Shown piece after piece: positions 27,709 to 37,771 of a stretch of 64,000 nt of DNA (the first letter of the stretch is position 1; each line of letters starts with the position of its first letter). A program made the translations under genes and the position numbers. Where the stretch lies: contig NZ_CP121694.1 of assembly GCF_035573695.1 (NCBI RefSeq), forward strand, positions 410,501 to 474,500, given 5' to 3'. A model generated the notes under the pieces. It saw only the letters and a list, made by a program, of their open reading frames with translations, made no database searches and was not told where the DNA came from. Origin of the DNA: Metallumcola ferriviriculae. GTDB taxonomy: Bacteria > Bacillota > JADQBR01.

Positions 27709-29430
27709 TCAATCCAGATCTAAGTTTTTTAATTTATTGTAAAGGGTGCGAACAGAAATGTTTAAAAGCCTTGCCGCTTGAGTTTTGCTGCCACCGCTTT
27801 GCTGCAGTACCTGCTGAAAAAGTTCTTTCTCCCAGTGATATTTGAGTTGATTGTAGTCTTTGCCGGAGTCCAAACCCGCTACGGTGCTAGCTTGAGCCCT
27901 GTTGTTTGGTGATTGGTGCTCCAACTGCGGCAAGTGGGCCAAGGTGATTTCAGTATCGCTGAGTTTCATATTGATAATCGCACGACCGAGAACGTTTTCT
28001 AATTCCCGGACATTTCCGGGCCAATGGTGCTCCTGCAGGCGGGAAATTACCTGTCGGGAAATACTTGCTACATTGCGCCCGTATTCTTGATTATACTTCT
28101 CGATTATCCGTTTGCTGAGATACGGTATGTCTTCTTTACGGCGCCTTAAAGCCGGAATACGGATGGGTATCACATTAAGCCGGTAATAAAGATCTTCACG
28201 GAATTTACCCGCGTGGATAAGTTCTTCAAGGTTAGCATTGGTAGCAGTTATTATTCGTACATTTATCGGCGTGGGGGTTGTGGAGCCTACGGGCAGCACC
28301 TCTTTTTCCTGAAGTACCCGCAGCAATTTGGCCTGGACATGCAGGCCAATTTCCGCAACTTCGTCAAGAAATAAAGTGCCGCCGTGCCCTTCTTGGAAGA
28401 AGCCCTGTTTCCCCCCCCTTAAAGCGCCGGTAAATGCTCCTGCGACATAGCCAAATAATTCACTTTCCATCAGGCTATCCGGGATAGCAGCGCAGTTTAC
28501 CCGCACAAACTTTTCCCGCGCCCTTTGGCTGGAGTGGTGGATAGCGTGGGCAAATAGTTCCTTGCCGGTACCGCTTTCACCACGTAACAGGACTGTAGCC
28601 GGGGTAGCAGATGCCCTTTTCGCTAGTTCTACCGCCTGCCTCACCGCGGTACTTTTACCTGTAATGTCTTGAAAGGTATATTTCGCTTCAAGGTGACGGA
28701 TGAGCTGCTTGGCATGTTCTAATTCTTCCGATAAGCGGTGAATCTCGCTCACGTCGTGAATTACACCGACACTGCCTTTTGACTTGTTTTGAACTTTTAA
28801 AGGGGCGCAATTGACAATCACTTCTCGTTTGCTTGGGCCTACTTTCATAGGCACACCTGTCACTGGCCTGCCCGTACGCAATACCTGAAGGTGCATGCTT
28901 TCCCCCTCGGCAATATCAACAGTGGCAGGTTTATCTAAAACTGCTTCTTCCGTAAGGCCGGTTAGCCGCGTATAAGCGGGGTTGATCATCAGGCCCAGAC
29001 CGTTTTCGTCTACTACTGAAATAGCATCATGGGTGGAATTTATTATGGCCTTTAGCAGGGCCTGGGTTTCTTTCAGCTTGGTAATTTCTTCTGCAAGAAT
29101 TACGATTTCACTGATATCTCGAAATACTGCGGCAGCACCTATAAGGTCACCAACCTCATCGCGTATGGGTGCCCTATTAGTAACGATGGTGGTATTATGA
29201 ATTTTCTGCTGGCTGTTTAACTCAGGCTGTCCCTTTTTAAGAACTAAGTGTAAACGGGTGTTGGGGATCACCTGAGCGATGGGTTGGCCCATTACCTTTG
29301 CCGTCGGTAATTTCATAATCCGCTCCGCGGCCCTGTTAAAAACGGTAATAAGACCGTCACCATTGATAGCAATAATGCCTTCATGTATGGAATCAAGGAT
29401 TACGGAGAAACCTTTGGAAGTGATGGACAC
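27709..29430 (-). CDS. BkdR-like sigma-54-dependent transcriptional activator
   Basis: A regulator of ~573 residues: two PAS domains (first ~120 residues, and ~125-240), an AAA+ domain with Walker A GESGTGKE and the sigma-54 contact loop GAFTGA, and a Fis-type helix-turn-helix at the end ([22 protein letters not shown]). It would sense a small molecule and drive the sigma-54 promoter at 27571-27585. The frame is open to 29553, but the first 41 residues look non-coding; GTG at 29430, ten bases after AAAGGGG, gives a normal PAS start. A -10-like TATAAT lies upstream on the minus strand. Confidence 0.9.
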   Translation of the reverse strand: MSITSKGFSVILDSIHEGIIAINGDGLITVFNRAAERIMKLPTAKVMGQPIAQVIPNTRLHLVLKKGQPELNSQQKIHNTTIVTNRAPIRDEVGDLIGAAAVFRDISEIVILAEEITKLKETQALLKAIINSTHDAISVVDENGLGLMINPAYTRLTGLTEEAVLDKPATVDIAEGESMHLQVLRTGRPVTGVPMKVGPSKREVIVNCAPLKVQNKSKGSVGVIHDVSEIHRLSEELEHAKQLIRHLEAKYTFQDITGKSTAVRQAVELAKRASATPATVLLRGESGTGKELFAHAIHHSSQRAREKFVRVNCAAIPDSLMESELFGYVAGAFTGALRGGKQGFFQEGHGGTLFLDEVAEIGLHVQAKLLRVLQEKEVLPVGSTTPTPINVRIITATNANLEELIHAGKFREDLYYRLNVIPIRIPALRRRKEDIPYLSKRIIEKYNQEYGRNVASISRQVISRLQEHHWPGNVRELENVLGRAIINMKLSDTEITLAHLPQLEHQSPNNRAQASTVAGLDSGKDYNQLKYHWEKELFQQVLQQSGGSKTQAARLLNISVRTLYNKLKNLDLD

Positions 29431-29516
29431 AGAAGAAACACCCCTTTGCCGGAAAGTTATTTCTATTACTATTATAATATGTAGTTCAAATAAAGTAATG
29501 GTTTTATTCAGATAAA

Positions 29517-29532
29517 TGTGACGAAAATCACA
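29517..29532. promoter_or_regulatory. CRP/FNR-family binding site
   Basis: TGTGA-N6-TCACA, a perfect 16-base palindrome that extends one base further each side (A/T). It lies between the divergent activator gene and the ferredoxin-like gene, 139 bases before the latter. The motif suits CRP/FNR regulators, including HcpR. Confidence 0.6.
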
Positions 29533-29670
29533 TATATGGATGCAGGGAGTCACGGTCTCGATGGAGTAAAGCTTTTATAATGTATGTAAGAGCAGAAAGG
29601 TCAGCACCGAATCCTGACCGATTGAATTAGTGATGAGAATTTTAGGAGATAAATAGAAGGGGGCCATAAG

Positions 29671-30429
29671 ATGGTTAAAAGAGAGATTATTTTTATTGAT
29701 GAAGAGAAATGTAACGGATGCGGCCAGTGCGTGCCTAACTGTGCAGAAGGGGCTATCAAAATCATTGATGGCAAGGCAAAGGTTATTGATGATAAATATT
29801 GCGATGGATTGGGGGCCTGTCTGGGTCACTGTCCTGAAGATGCTTTAAAGATTGTTGAAAGGGAGACAGTAGAATTTGATGAACAGGCGGTAGAAGACCT
29901 GTTGGCTCAACAAAAGAAAGAAAAGCAAGCCGCTGCGGTAAAACCGGCTCCTGATCATGGCTGCCCCGGAAGTATGCTGCGGGACTTAAGCCCCACCAAG
30001 GCAAAACCTGCTCCGTCTGAAGAGGCGGGTATTGATAGTGGCGATATTTCCCTCTCCATTAAATCTCAGTTGGGCCAATGGCCGGTACAACTAGCATTGG
30101 TCCCCATTCAGGGGGATTTATGGAAGGATGCTGATGTGCTAATCACCGCTTCTTGTGTGCCGGTGGCTTACCCAAACTACCATCTTAATTTGCTAAAAGG
30201 TAAAAAAGCGGTAATCGGCTGCCCGAAACTGGACAACTTAAAATTTTATACCGAAAAAATGGTGAAGATATTTGCCCACAATAGTATTAATAGTGTTACC
30301 GTAGCATTCATGGAGGTGCCGTGCTGCGGCGGGATCGTTATGGCAGTGGAGCAGGCCATAAAAGCCGCGGGAAAGGATATTCCAGTGAAGCGAGTTAAGA
30401 TTGGTATTAAAGGAGATATCTTATCTTAA
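29671..30429 (+). CDS. Ferredoxin-domain protein (FrdX-like)
   Basis: A 252-residue protein. Residues ~8-65 hold two cluster motifs: CNGCGQCVPNC (normal) and CDGLGACLGHCP (wider first spacing). A charged linker with HGCPGSM (~residues 93-100) follows, then a C-terminal domain with ITASCVPVAYP, IGCPKLDN and VPCCGG. N-terminal halves of this kind accompany hybrid-cluster protein genes in sulfate reducers (frdX). No hcp gene is in the window. A CRP/FNR-type box lies upstream, which fits redox or nitrosative-stress control; that link is inference. The start has AAGGGGGCC. Confidence 0.75.
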   Translation: MVKREIIFIDEEKCNGCGQCVPNCAEGAIKIIDGKAKVIDDKYCDGLGACLGHCPEDALKIVERETVEFDEQAVEDLLAQQKKEKQAAAVKPAPDHGCPGSMLRDLSPTKAKPAPSEEAGIDSGDISLSIKSQLGQWPVQLALVPIQGDLWKDADVLITASCVPVAYPNYHLNLLKGKKAVIGCPKLDNLKFYTEKMVKIFAHNSINSVTVAFMEVPCCGGIVMAVEQAIKAAGKDIPVKRVKIGIKGDILS

Positions 30430-30463
30430 CTGCCTGCTAAGCAAGAAGAAAATAAATCAGTGC

Positions 30464-30504
30464 AGACAAACCGTTGGGAAATACCCGGCGGTTTGTCTTA
30501 ATTT
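30464..30504 (+). terminator. Terminator after the ferredoxin-domain gene
   Basis: AGACAAACCG pairs perfectly with CGGTTTGTCT around a 15-base loop, followed by TAATTT. Confidence 0.8.
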
Positions 30505-30516
30505 ATCAGACAATGA

Positions 30517-31986
<1,470 letters not shown>

Positions 31987-32001
31987 TAGAAGTTTGTAGT
32001 T

Positions 32002-32030
32002 ACCCCCGCTAAAAAGTGGGGGTTAATTTT
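32002..32030 (+). terminator. Terminator after purA
   Basis: ACCCCCGCT pairs with AGTGGGGGT around AAAA, followed by TAATTTTTG. Confidence 0.88.
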
Positions 32031-32130
32031 TGAGTTTTTCCGAAATGTAAAAAAGATTGGCGGGCTATAAACAATACTAATAATTCTGATAAAAGATATT
32101 GAATTGTCTTAAAATCCATGGTAGGCTAAT

Positions 32131-32155
32131 TTTAGCGCTTGAAACAAGCGCTAAA
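32131..32155. other. Strong hairpin in the purA-glcD intergenic region
   Basis: An 11-base perfect inverted repeat (TTTAGCGCTTG with CAAGCGCTAAA, loop AAA) followed by AATTT. It could be a weak terminator or part of the leader of the downstream operon. The surrounding 305 bases (32031-32335) contain no gene. Confidence 0.6.
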
Positions 32156-32162
32156 AATTTCG

Positions 32163-32185
32163 GACAGGTGGCCTGACCACCTGTC
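32163..32185. promoter_or_regulatory. Palindromic candidate operator of the lactate operon
   Basis: GACAGGTGG and CCACCTGTC form a perfect nine-base inverted repeat about a five-base centre (CCTGA). Its core TGG-N5-CCA resembles the TGGT/ACCA sites bound by FadR/LldR-type GntR regulators, and such a regulator closes the operon at 38868-39593. No T-run follows, so it is not a terminator. Confidence 0.5.
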
Positions 32186-32336
32186 AGGTCCGTCATATAC
32201 CGGTTTTTCTGGCTAGGACAGCCTGACTGGGTGAGCCGTCATTTCAACATACCACTGTTACCGCAGGAGGAATTATTCTCCCCCTGCACAACTATACATT
32301 ATAAACATAGAGTTTGGCAGAGGAGGAAGTATTACG

Positions 32337-33719
32337 ATGCTGACCAGTAAAGTGATAGAGCAGCTAGTTGGTGCATTAGGTAAAGAAAAGGTGTTTACTG
32401 ATAAAGAGGATCTTGCTGCATATAGTTTTGATGCCACAGCGGACATGCCCAAGGTTGTTCCGGAAGTGGTGGTGACTCCCACCTCAACCCGGGAAGCTCA
32501 GGAAATTGTAAAACTGGCGGCGCAACATAAGGTGCCACTATATACCCGCGGGTCAGGAACCAATCTGAGCGGCGGCACAATTCCTATTAATAAGGGAATT
32601 GTGATGGTGATGGTCAAGATGAATAAGATTTTGGAAGTAGATGCAGAAAATCTAACTGCCACTGTTCAGCCTGGTGTAATTATCCAGGACTTGAATGATG
32701 CCGTGGCCGGACATGGGCTTATTTACCCACCTGATCCCGGTACTATAGCTACGGCAACCATGGGCGGCAGTGTCGCTGAATGCTCCGGCGGGTTAAGAGG
32801 GCTTAAGTATGGCGTTACCAAGGATTATGTCATGGGGCTTGAAGTTATATTAGCCAACGGTAAAATTATGCATTGCGGCGGTAAAACGGTTAAAAATGTG
32901 ACAGCTTACGATATGGTCAAGCTTTTTGTGGGGTCCGAGGGTACATTGGGTGTCATTACTGAGATTATAGTTAAACTTATTCCCGCCCCGGAAGCCAGAA
33001 AAAGTGCTTTGGCGATTTTCCGCTCCTTGGATGACGCAGCGAAGGCAATTACTGGTATTATCAATAACAAGGTTATCCCGGCAACTTTAGAGATTATGGA
33101 TAATGTAACCATTAAAACTGTAGAAAATTATGCCCATGTGGGGCTTCCCACCGATGCAGAAGCGATTTTGTTGATAGAGGTGGACGGCATACCAGAAGTA
33201 GTGGAGAAAGAGGCTGAAGCTGTTATTAAAGTATGTAAAGAGAATAACGGGCAGCTAAAAATTGCCCAAACTGCTGCCGAGAGAGACGAAATTTGGCAGG
33301 CTCGCAGAGACGCACTGCCGGCATTGGCGCAGCTAAGCCCCACCACTGTGCTGGAGGATGCCACTGTACCTCGCAGCAAGATACCGGAGATGCTCAAGGC
33401 ATTAAGAGATATTGCTCAAAAATACCAATTGACCATTGGCACTTTTGGACATGCCGGAGACGGAAACCTGCACCCTAGCATTATTACTGATGAGACTGAT
33501 ATCGAGGAAATGAAACGAGTGCACCAAGCGGTGGATGATATTTTCGCTGTCGCGCTGGAACTGGGCGGCACCTTATCCGGAGAGCATGGTATTGGTATTG
33601 CCAAACAAAAATACTTGGAACAAGAATTTGGCGAAGCAGGTATTGAAGCTTTAAGGGCCATCAAGCGGGCGTTGGACCCGGAGAACCTGCTTAATCCGGG
33701 AAAAATTGTCCAACCTTAG
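32337..33719 (+). CDS. glcD: GlcD-like FAD-linked 2-hydroxyacid (D-lactate/glycolate) dehydrogenase
   Basis: A 460-residue flavoprotein. The N-terminal PP-loop FAD-binding domain shows TRGSGTNLSGGTIPINKGIVM and TVQPGVIIQDLN; the C-terminal domain has GTFGHAGDGNLHPSI and SGEHGIGIAKQKYL, typical of GlcD/D-lactate dehydrogenases. It is the first gene of a five-gene 2-hydroxyacid operon and is followed after 12 bases by a CCG-domain iron-sulfur partner, which probably passes electrons to the quinone pool or an electron-transfer protein. Confidence 0.92.
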   Translation: MLTSKVIEQLVGALGKEKVFTDKEDLAAYSFDATADMPKVVPEVVVTPTSTREAQEIVKLAAQHKVPLYTRGSGTNLSGGTIPINKGIVMVMVKMNKILEVDAENLTATVQPGVIIQDLNDAVAGHGLIYPPDPGTIATATMGGSVAECSGGLRGLKYGVTKDYVMGLEVILANGKIMHCGGKTVKNVTAYDMVKLFVGSEGTLGVITEIIVKLIPAPEARKSALAIFRSLDDAAKAITGIINNKVIPATLEIMDNVTIKTVENYAHVGLPTDAEAILLIEVDGIPEVVEKEAEAVIKVCKENNGQLKIAQTAAERDEIWQARRDALPALAQLSPTTVLEDATVPRSKIPEMLKALRDIAQKYQLTIGTFGHAGDGNLHPSIITDETDIEEMKRVHQAVDDIFAVALELGGTLSGEHGIGIAKQKYLEQEFGEAGIEALRAIKRALDPENLLNPGKIVQP

Positions 33720-33731
33720 GGGGCGTTATTA

Positions 33732-35033
33732 ATGGCATATTACGACTCTTTAGACAATGTCAGAGCAGAAATCACCAGATGCATGAAGTGCGGTAATTGC
33801 CAGGCTGTCTGCCCCATCTATAAAGAGGTATTGGGGGAGTCTGGTGTTGCTCGGGGTAAAATTCAAATAGCGAAAGACCTGCTTGAAGGGGAACTTGAGT
33901 TAACGGATAAAATGCAGGATATTTTCAGTCTTTGTCTTACCTGTAAGGCATGTGCCGCTAACTGCCCTTGTGGGGTACAGCCGGATAAAATTATTTTGGC
34001 TGCCAGAGCAGAGCTGGTAAGGAAGAAAGGATTACCCGGTTTAAAACGGCAGATATTTGGCGTATTAGGGAAACCGCAGCGTTTTAAGCTTGGCATGGGT
34101 ATGGCTGCGAAACTCCAGGGTTTTGGGCTGAAAAAGATACCATCCAGTAATGCTGCTCATCCTCGTTTTCCCATTGGCATAGACACCCGGCGTATTGTGC
34201 GTCCCTTGGCCAAGCAGAGTTTGCTGTCCCGACTGCCGGAAGTTAGTAAAGTCTCTAAGCCCAAGCAGCGAGCAGCTTTTTTTACCGGTTGTATGCTTAA
34301 CTATATGTACACCGAAGCGGGTAAGGCCGTGGTGGAAGTGCTTAATGCAAACGATGTGGAGGTTATTACACCTAAAAGCCAGCACTGCTGCGGTATTCCT
34401 GTTTTTGTCCACGGAGATGTCAAAACGGCCAAGGCTATTGCCAAATATAACCTCGATATATTTGCAGCCGGAAATTACGATGCCGTTATTACCCACTGCG
34501 GCACCTGTATCGGCGCCTGGGTACAGCATTATCCTGAACTGCTGTTAGATGATGCTAAATATTCTAAATTGGCCGAGCAAATGGCTGCTAAGGCATACGA
34601 TGTCAGCCAATATCTTATCGATAAAGTAGGATTGAAGGAACCAACCGGGCAGGTCGCAGCTAATGCAACCTATCATGACCCCTGTCATATGGTTCGTGGC
34701 GCCGGAATTGCGGCACAACCTCGACAAGTGATAGAAAGTATTCCCGGCGTAACCTTGACGGAAATGCAAAAGCCGGACCGCTGCTGCGGTGGAGCCGGAT
34801 CTTTCAGTCTGACCCATTACCCGCTTTCTTCCCAAATAAGGGATAAAAAGATTGCAGATGCTTTATCTGTTAAACCTGATATGGTATTGACCAGCTGCGG
34901 CGCTTGCCGTATGCAGTTGGAGGATGGATTATTTCAGGCCGGTTCAGACGTACCGGTTAAACACGTGGTAGAACTGTTAGCCGAGGCCTATGTAAAGGGG
35001 GGAGGCAGAGATAGTGGGCAAAAAACTGGTTAG
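33732..35033 (+). CDS. GlcF-like iron-sulfur oxidoreductase subunit
   Basis: A 433-residue protein with two N-terminal [4Fe-4S] motifs (CMKCGNCQAVCP near residue 16 and CLTCKACAANCPCG near residue 72) and two C-terminal CCG domains (HCCGIP and CCGGAG with CGTC and CGAC pairs). This is the GlcF/heterodisulfide-reductase-D-like layout. It is the electron-transfer partner of the GlcD subunit. It overlaps the next gene by 20 bases. Confidence 0.9.
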   Translation: MAYYDSLDNVRAEITRCMKCGNCQAVCPIYKEVLGESGVARGKIQIAKDLLEGELELTDKMQDIFSLCLTCKACAANCPCGVQPDKIILAARAELVRKKGLPGLKRQIFGVLGKPQRFKLGMGMAAKLQGFGLKKIPSSNAAHPRFPIGIDTRRIVRPLAKQSLLSRLPEVSKVSKPKQRAAFFTGCMLNYMYTEAGKAVVEVLNANDVEVITPKSQHCCGIPVFVHGDVKTAKAIAKYNLDIFAAGNYDAVITHCGTCIGAWVQHYPELLLDDAKYSKLAEQMAAKAYDVSQYLIDKVGLKEPTGQVAANATYHDPCHMVRGAGIAAQPRQVIESIPGVTLTEMQKPDRCCGGAGSFSLTHYPLSSQIRDKKIADALSVKPDMVLTSCGACRMQLEDGLFQAGSDVPVKHVVELLAEAYVKGGGRDSGQKTG

Positions 35034-35556
35034 CCAATTTATGGAGAAGGCCAAGGCAGTATCCGCGGAAGTAACCCGAGTGAAAGACTGCCGGCAGGCT
35101 TATGATACAGTGGTGCAGATTATCAATGAAGCCAAAGTAACTAAGGTGGGTTGCCCCGCGGCCTTATCTAAAGGACTGGGGACTGTCCTTAAGGAAAATG
35201 GCATTGTTAGCGTTAGCCAATGCTCACCGCAGGAAGCGGCGGAGCTGGAAATTGGGATTACTCCAGGGCAGGTGGGTATCGCGGAGACTGGTACAGTGGC
35301 CCATGATGCCAGTGAGCTATTTAGCCGCTACTTTTCCATGCTCTGCTCTACCAATATAGTGCTGCTCAGCGCAGCCCAAATTAAGGGAACAATGGATGAG
35401 GCAATTAAGGACCTTGAAAATGACGGTGTGCAGCCTGGTTATACGGCCTTTATCACCGGTCCAAGCCGTACGGCAGATATCGAAAGAGTGCTTACCATCG
35501 GTGTGCATGGCCCCGAACGTTTATGTATCATTTTAATAGATGGGGGGGAATGTTAG
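35014..35556 (+). CDS. LutC/LldG-like LUD domain protein
   Basis: A 180-residue LUD-domain protein of the LutC/YkgG family, one of three components of the non-flavin L-lactate oxidation system. The family signature GITPGQVGIAETGTV and the C-terminal ITGPSRTADIERVLTIGVHGPERLCIILID are clear. It starts with GTG behind GGGGGGAGGC. It abuts the fused LldF-LldE gene directly. Confidence 0.9.
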   Translation: MGKKLVSQFMEKAKAVSAEVTRVKDCRQAYDTVVQIINEAKVTKVGCPAALSKGLGTVLKENGIVSVSQCSPQEAAELEIGITPGQVGIAETGTVAHDASELFSRYFSMLCSTNIVLLSAAQIKGTMDEAIKDLENDGVQPGYTAFITGPSRTADIERVLTIGVHGPERLCIILIDGGEC

Positions 35557-37692
35557 ATGGCAGTGAGTAAGGAATTTCAAGGTAAAGTAAAGGATGCTTT
35601 GAATAATGATAACCTGCGCCGTGCCCTTACTAAGTTTGGCAACGATTACCCCGCGTCAAGGGAAAAGGCATATATAGGGAAGGATATCGAGGGCCTAAGA
35701 GATTATATTTCTACCGCCAAAAGAGAAGCCGCCCAAAAGGTGGATCTATTGGTGGAGAAATTTACGCAAGAGGCCGAAAAGCGCGGTGCCAAGGTATATT
35801 TCGCCCCTACGGGGGAAGATGCCAACCGCTATATTGCCCAAGTTGCCGCACAAAACGCAGTTAAAACTGTGGTTAAATCAAAATCTATGGCCTCCGAAGA
35901 GATACACCTCAACAGTTATCTTGAAGGAAAGGGCATAGAAGTCACTGAGACGGATTTGGGGGAGTGGATTATCCAACTGATGGGGCAGAAACCATCTCAT
36001 ATGGTGATGCCTGCAATACACCTCACCCGTCAGGAGGTGGCTGATACATTCTCCAAACATCTTAATGAAAAGCTTCCAGCTGACCCCGACACTTTAACCA
36101 AGGTGGCCCGCCGGGAACTACGCAAAAAATTCCTCGGCGCTGATATGGGTATTTCAGGTGCTAATATGGCGGTGGCTGACAACGGCTCCATGGTAATCAT
36201 GACTAACGAGGGTAACGCCAGACTTACCACCACTTTACCACCGGTTCATGTGGCTTTGGTGGGTATAGAGAAGTTTGTGGAGAATATGGAGACCGTTACT
36301 AAGGTGCTGGAAGCATTGCCCCGGAGTGCCACCGGTCAAACTATTACCAGTTATGTCACTATGATTAAGGGCAGTACCCCCACTTGGAAGGACGGGAAGA
36401 TTCAGGATAAAGAGCTGAACATAGTCATTCTGGATAATGGGCGCAGTGAATTAATTAATGACCCGGTATTTCTAGAAGCAGCTCAGTGCATTCGATGTGC
36501 CTCCTGTCTAAATGTATGTCCCGTTTACCAGCTTGTGGGTGGTCACGTGTATGGCCATATCTATGCCGGTGGAATCGGCAGCATTTTGACAGCATTCTTT
36601 AACGGGGAAAATGAGGCATTTGACCCACAGAATCTGTGTATTAGCTGTGGTAAATGCGCCACCATCTGTCCCGGTAAAATAAATATTCCTGATTTAATTA
36701 AAGAGTTGCGTCAGCGCTTGACGGAGAAGAAAGGGTTATCTTTTACTGAAGGGTTTGTCTTAAAGAAAATTCTTTCAGATCCTCGCACCTTTCACAAATG
36801 GCTCCGTCGGGCAAAACATTTACAGAAGCCGTGGGCTAAGGATGGCTATATCAGGCACCTGCCGCTGGCTTTTTCTAAGCATACCGAGCACCGCAGTTTA
36901 CCGGTCATTGCTGATAAGCCGCTGCGGGACATGATACCGGAGCTAAAACGGAATATTAAAAAACCCAAAGCAAGAGCTGCATTTTACGCTGGTTGTGTAA
37001 TTGATTTTTGTTATCCGGAGGTTGGGCAGGCTGTTTTCAAGACTTTGCAGGACCGCGGTATTGAGATGGTATTTCCCGATGAGCAGAGCTGCTGTGGTGC
37101 ACCGGCCAGTTATATGGGGGATCGGGAAACTGCCAAAGAAATGGCTAAACAAAACATCTCTGCCTTGGAAAAAGCAGATGTAGATTATATTGTGGCCGCG
37201 TGCCCTACATGTATAGATTCCTTGAAACATGATTTCGTTCATCTCTTGGAGGATGATAAACAGTGGAAGCAGCGGGCAGAAAAGTTGGCAGTAAAGGTGA
37301 AGGATTACTCTGAATTAATGAATGATCTGCCAGGGAAATACGCCGGTAAAGCAAAGGGTACCAAAGTTACCTATCATGATTCCTGCCATTATAATCGCAA
37401 ACTGGGTCTGTCGGATAAACCCAGGAATTTGCTTAGGGAAGGCTATAATTTGGTAGAGATAAAAGAATGTGACCGCTGCTGCGGCTTTGGTGGATCATAC
37501 ACCGTTAAATTCCCGCAGATATCTGCCGAAATTATGAAGCGAAAAGTTAAAAACATTGATGACAGCGGTGCGGCTATTGTCGCCATGGACTGTCCCGGTT
37601 GTATGATTCAGCTGAAGGGCGGCCTAGAAAAGGCAGGCAGTAAAGTGAAAGTAAAGCATAGTGCTGAATTGTTGGCCGAGGGCGATAAATAG
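35557..37692 (+). CDS. Fused LldF-LldE (LutB-LutA) lactate-oxidation iron-sulfur protein
   Basis: A 711-residue protein. Residues ~1-300 are a LUD domain (ADMGISGANMAVADNGSMVIMTNEGNARL), ~305-385 carry two [4Fe-4S] motifs (CIRCASCLNVCPVY, CISCGKCATICPGK), as in LutB/LldF. Residues ~470-711 are two CCG domains (AGCVIDFCYPEVG...SCCGAP; CDRCCGFGGSY), as in LutA/LldE. Separate genes in Bacillus are one polypeptide here. It lies between lutC-like and lldD-like genes, supporting lactate oxidation. Confidence 0.92.
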   Translation: MAVSKEFQGKVKDALNNDNLRRALTKFGNDYPASREKAYIGKDIEGLRDYISTAKREAAQKVDLLVEKFTQEAEKRGAKVYFAPTGEDANRYIAQVAAQNAVKTVVKSKSMASEEIHLNSYLEGKGIEVTETDLGEWIIQLMGQKPSHMVMPAIHLTRQEVADTFSKHLNEKLPADPDTLTKVARRELRKKFLGADMGISGANMAVADNGSMVIMTNEGNARLTTTLPPVHVALVGIEKFVENMETVTKVLEALPRSATGQTITSYVTMIKGSTPTWKDGKIQDKELNIVILDNGRSELINDPVFLEAAQCIRCASCLNVCPVYQLVGGHVYGHIYAGGIGSILTAFFNGENEAFDPQNLCISCGKCATICPGKINIPDLIKELRQRLTEKKGLSFTEGFVLKKILSDPRTFHKWLRRAKHLQKPWAKDGYIRHLPLAFSKHTEHRSLPVIADKPLRDMIPELKRNIKKPKARAAFYAGCVIDFCYPEVGQAVFKTLQDRGIEMVFPDEQSCCGAPASYMGDRETAKEMAKQNISALEKADVDYIVAACPTCIDSLKHDFVHLLEDDKQWKQRAEKLAVKVKDYSELMNDLPGKYAGKAKGTKVTYHDSCHYNRKLGLSDKPRNLLREGYNLVEIKECDRCCGFGGSYTVKFPQISAEIMKRKVKNIDDSGAAIVAMDCPGCMIQLKGGLEKAGSKVKVKHSAELLAEGDK

Positions 37693-37771
37693 GACTTGTT
37701 CTGGAGCAAAAAGACAATCAGTATTATATTAAATATGATCTCATAAAAATTAGCATAAGGGGAGATGACTA

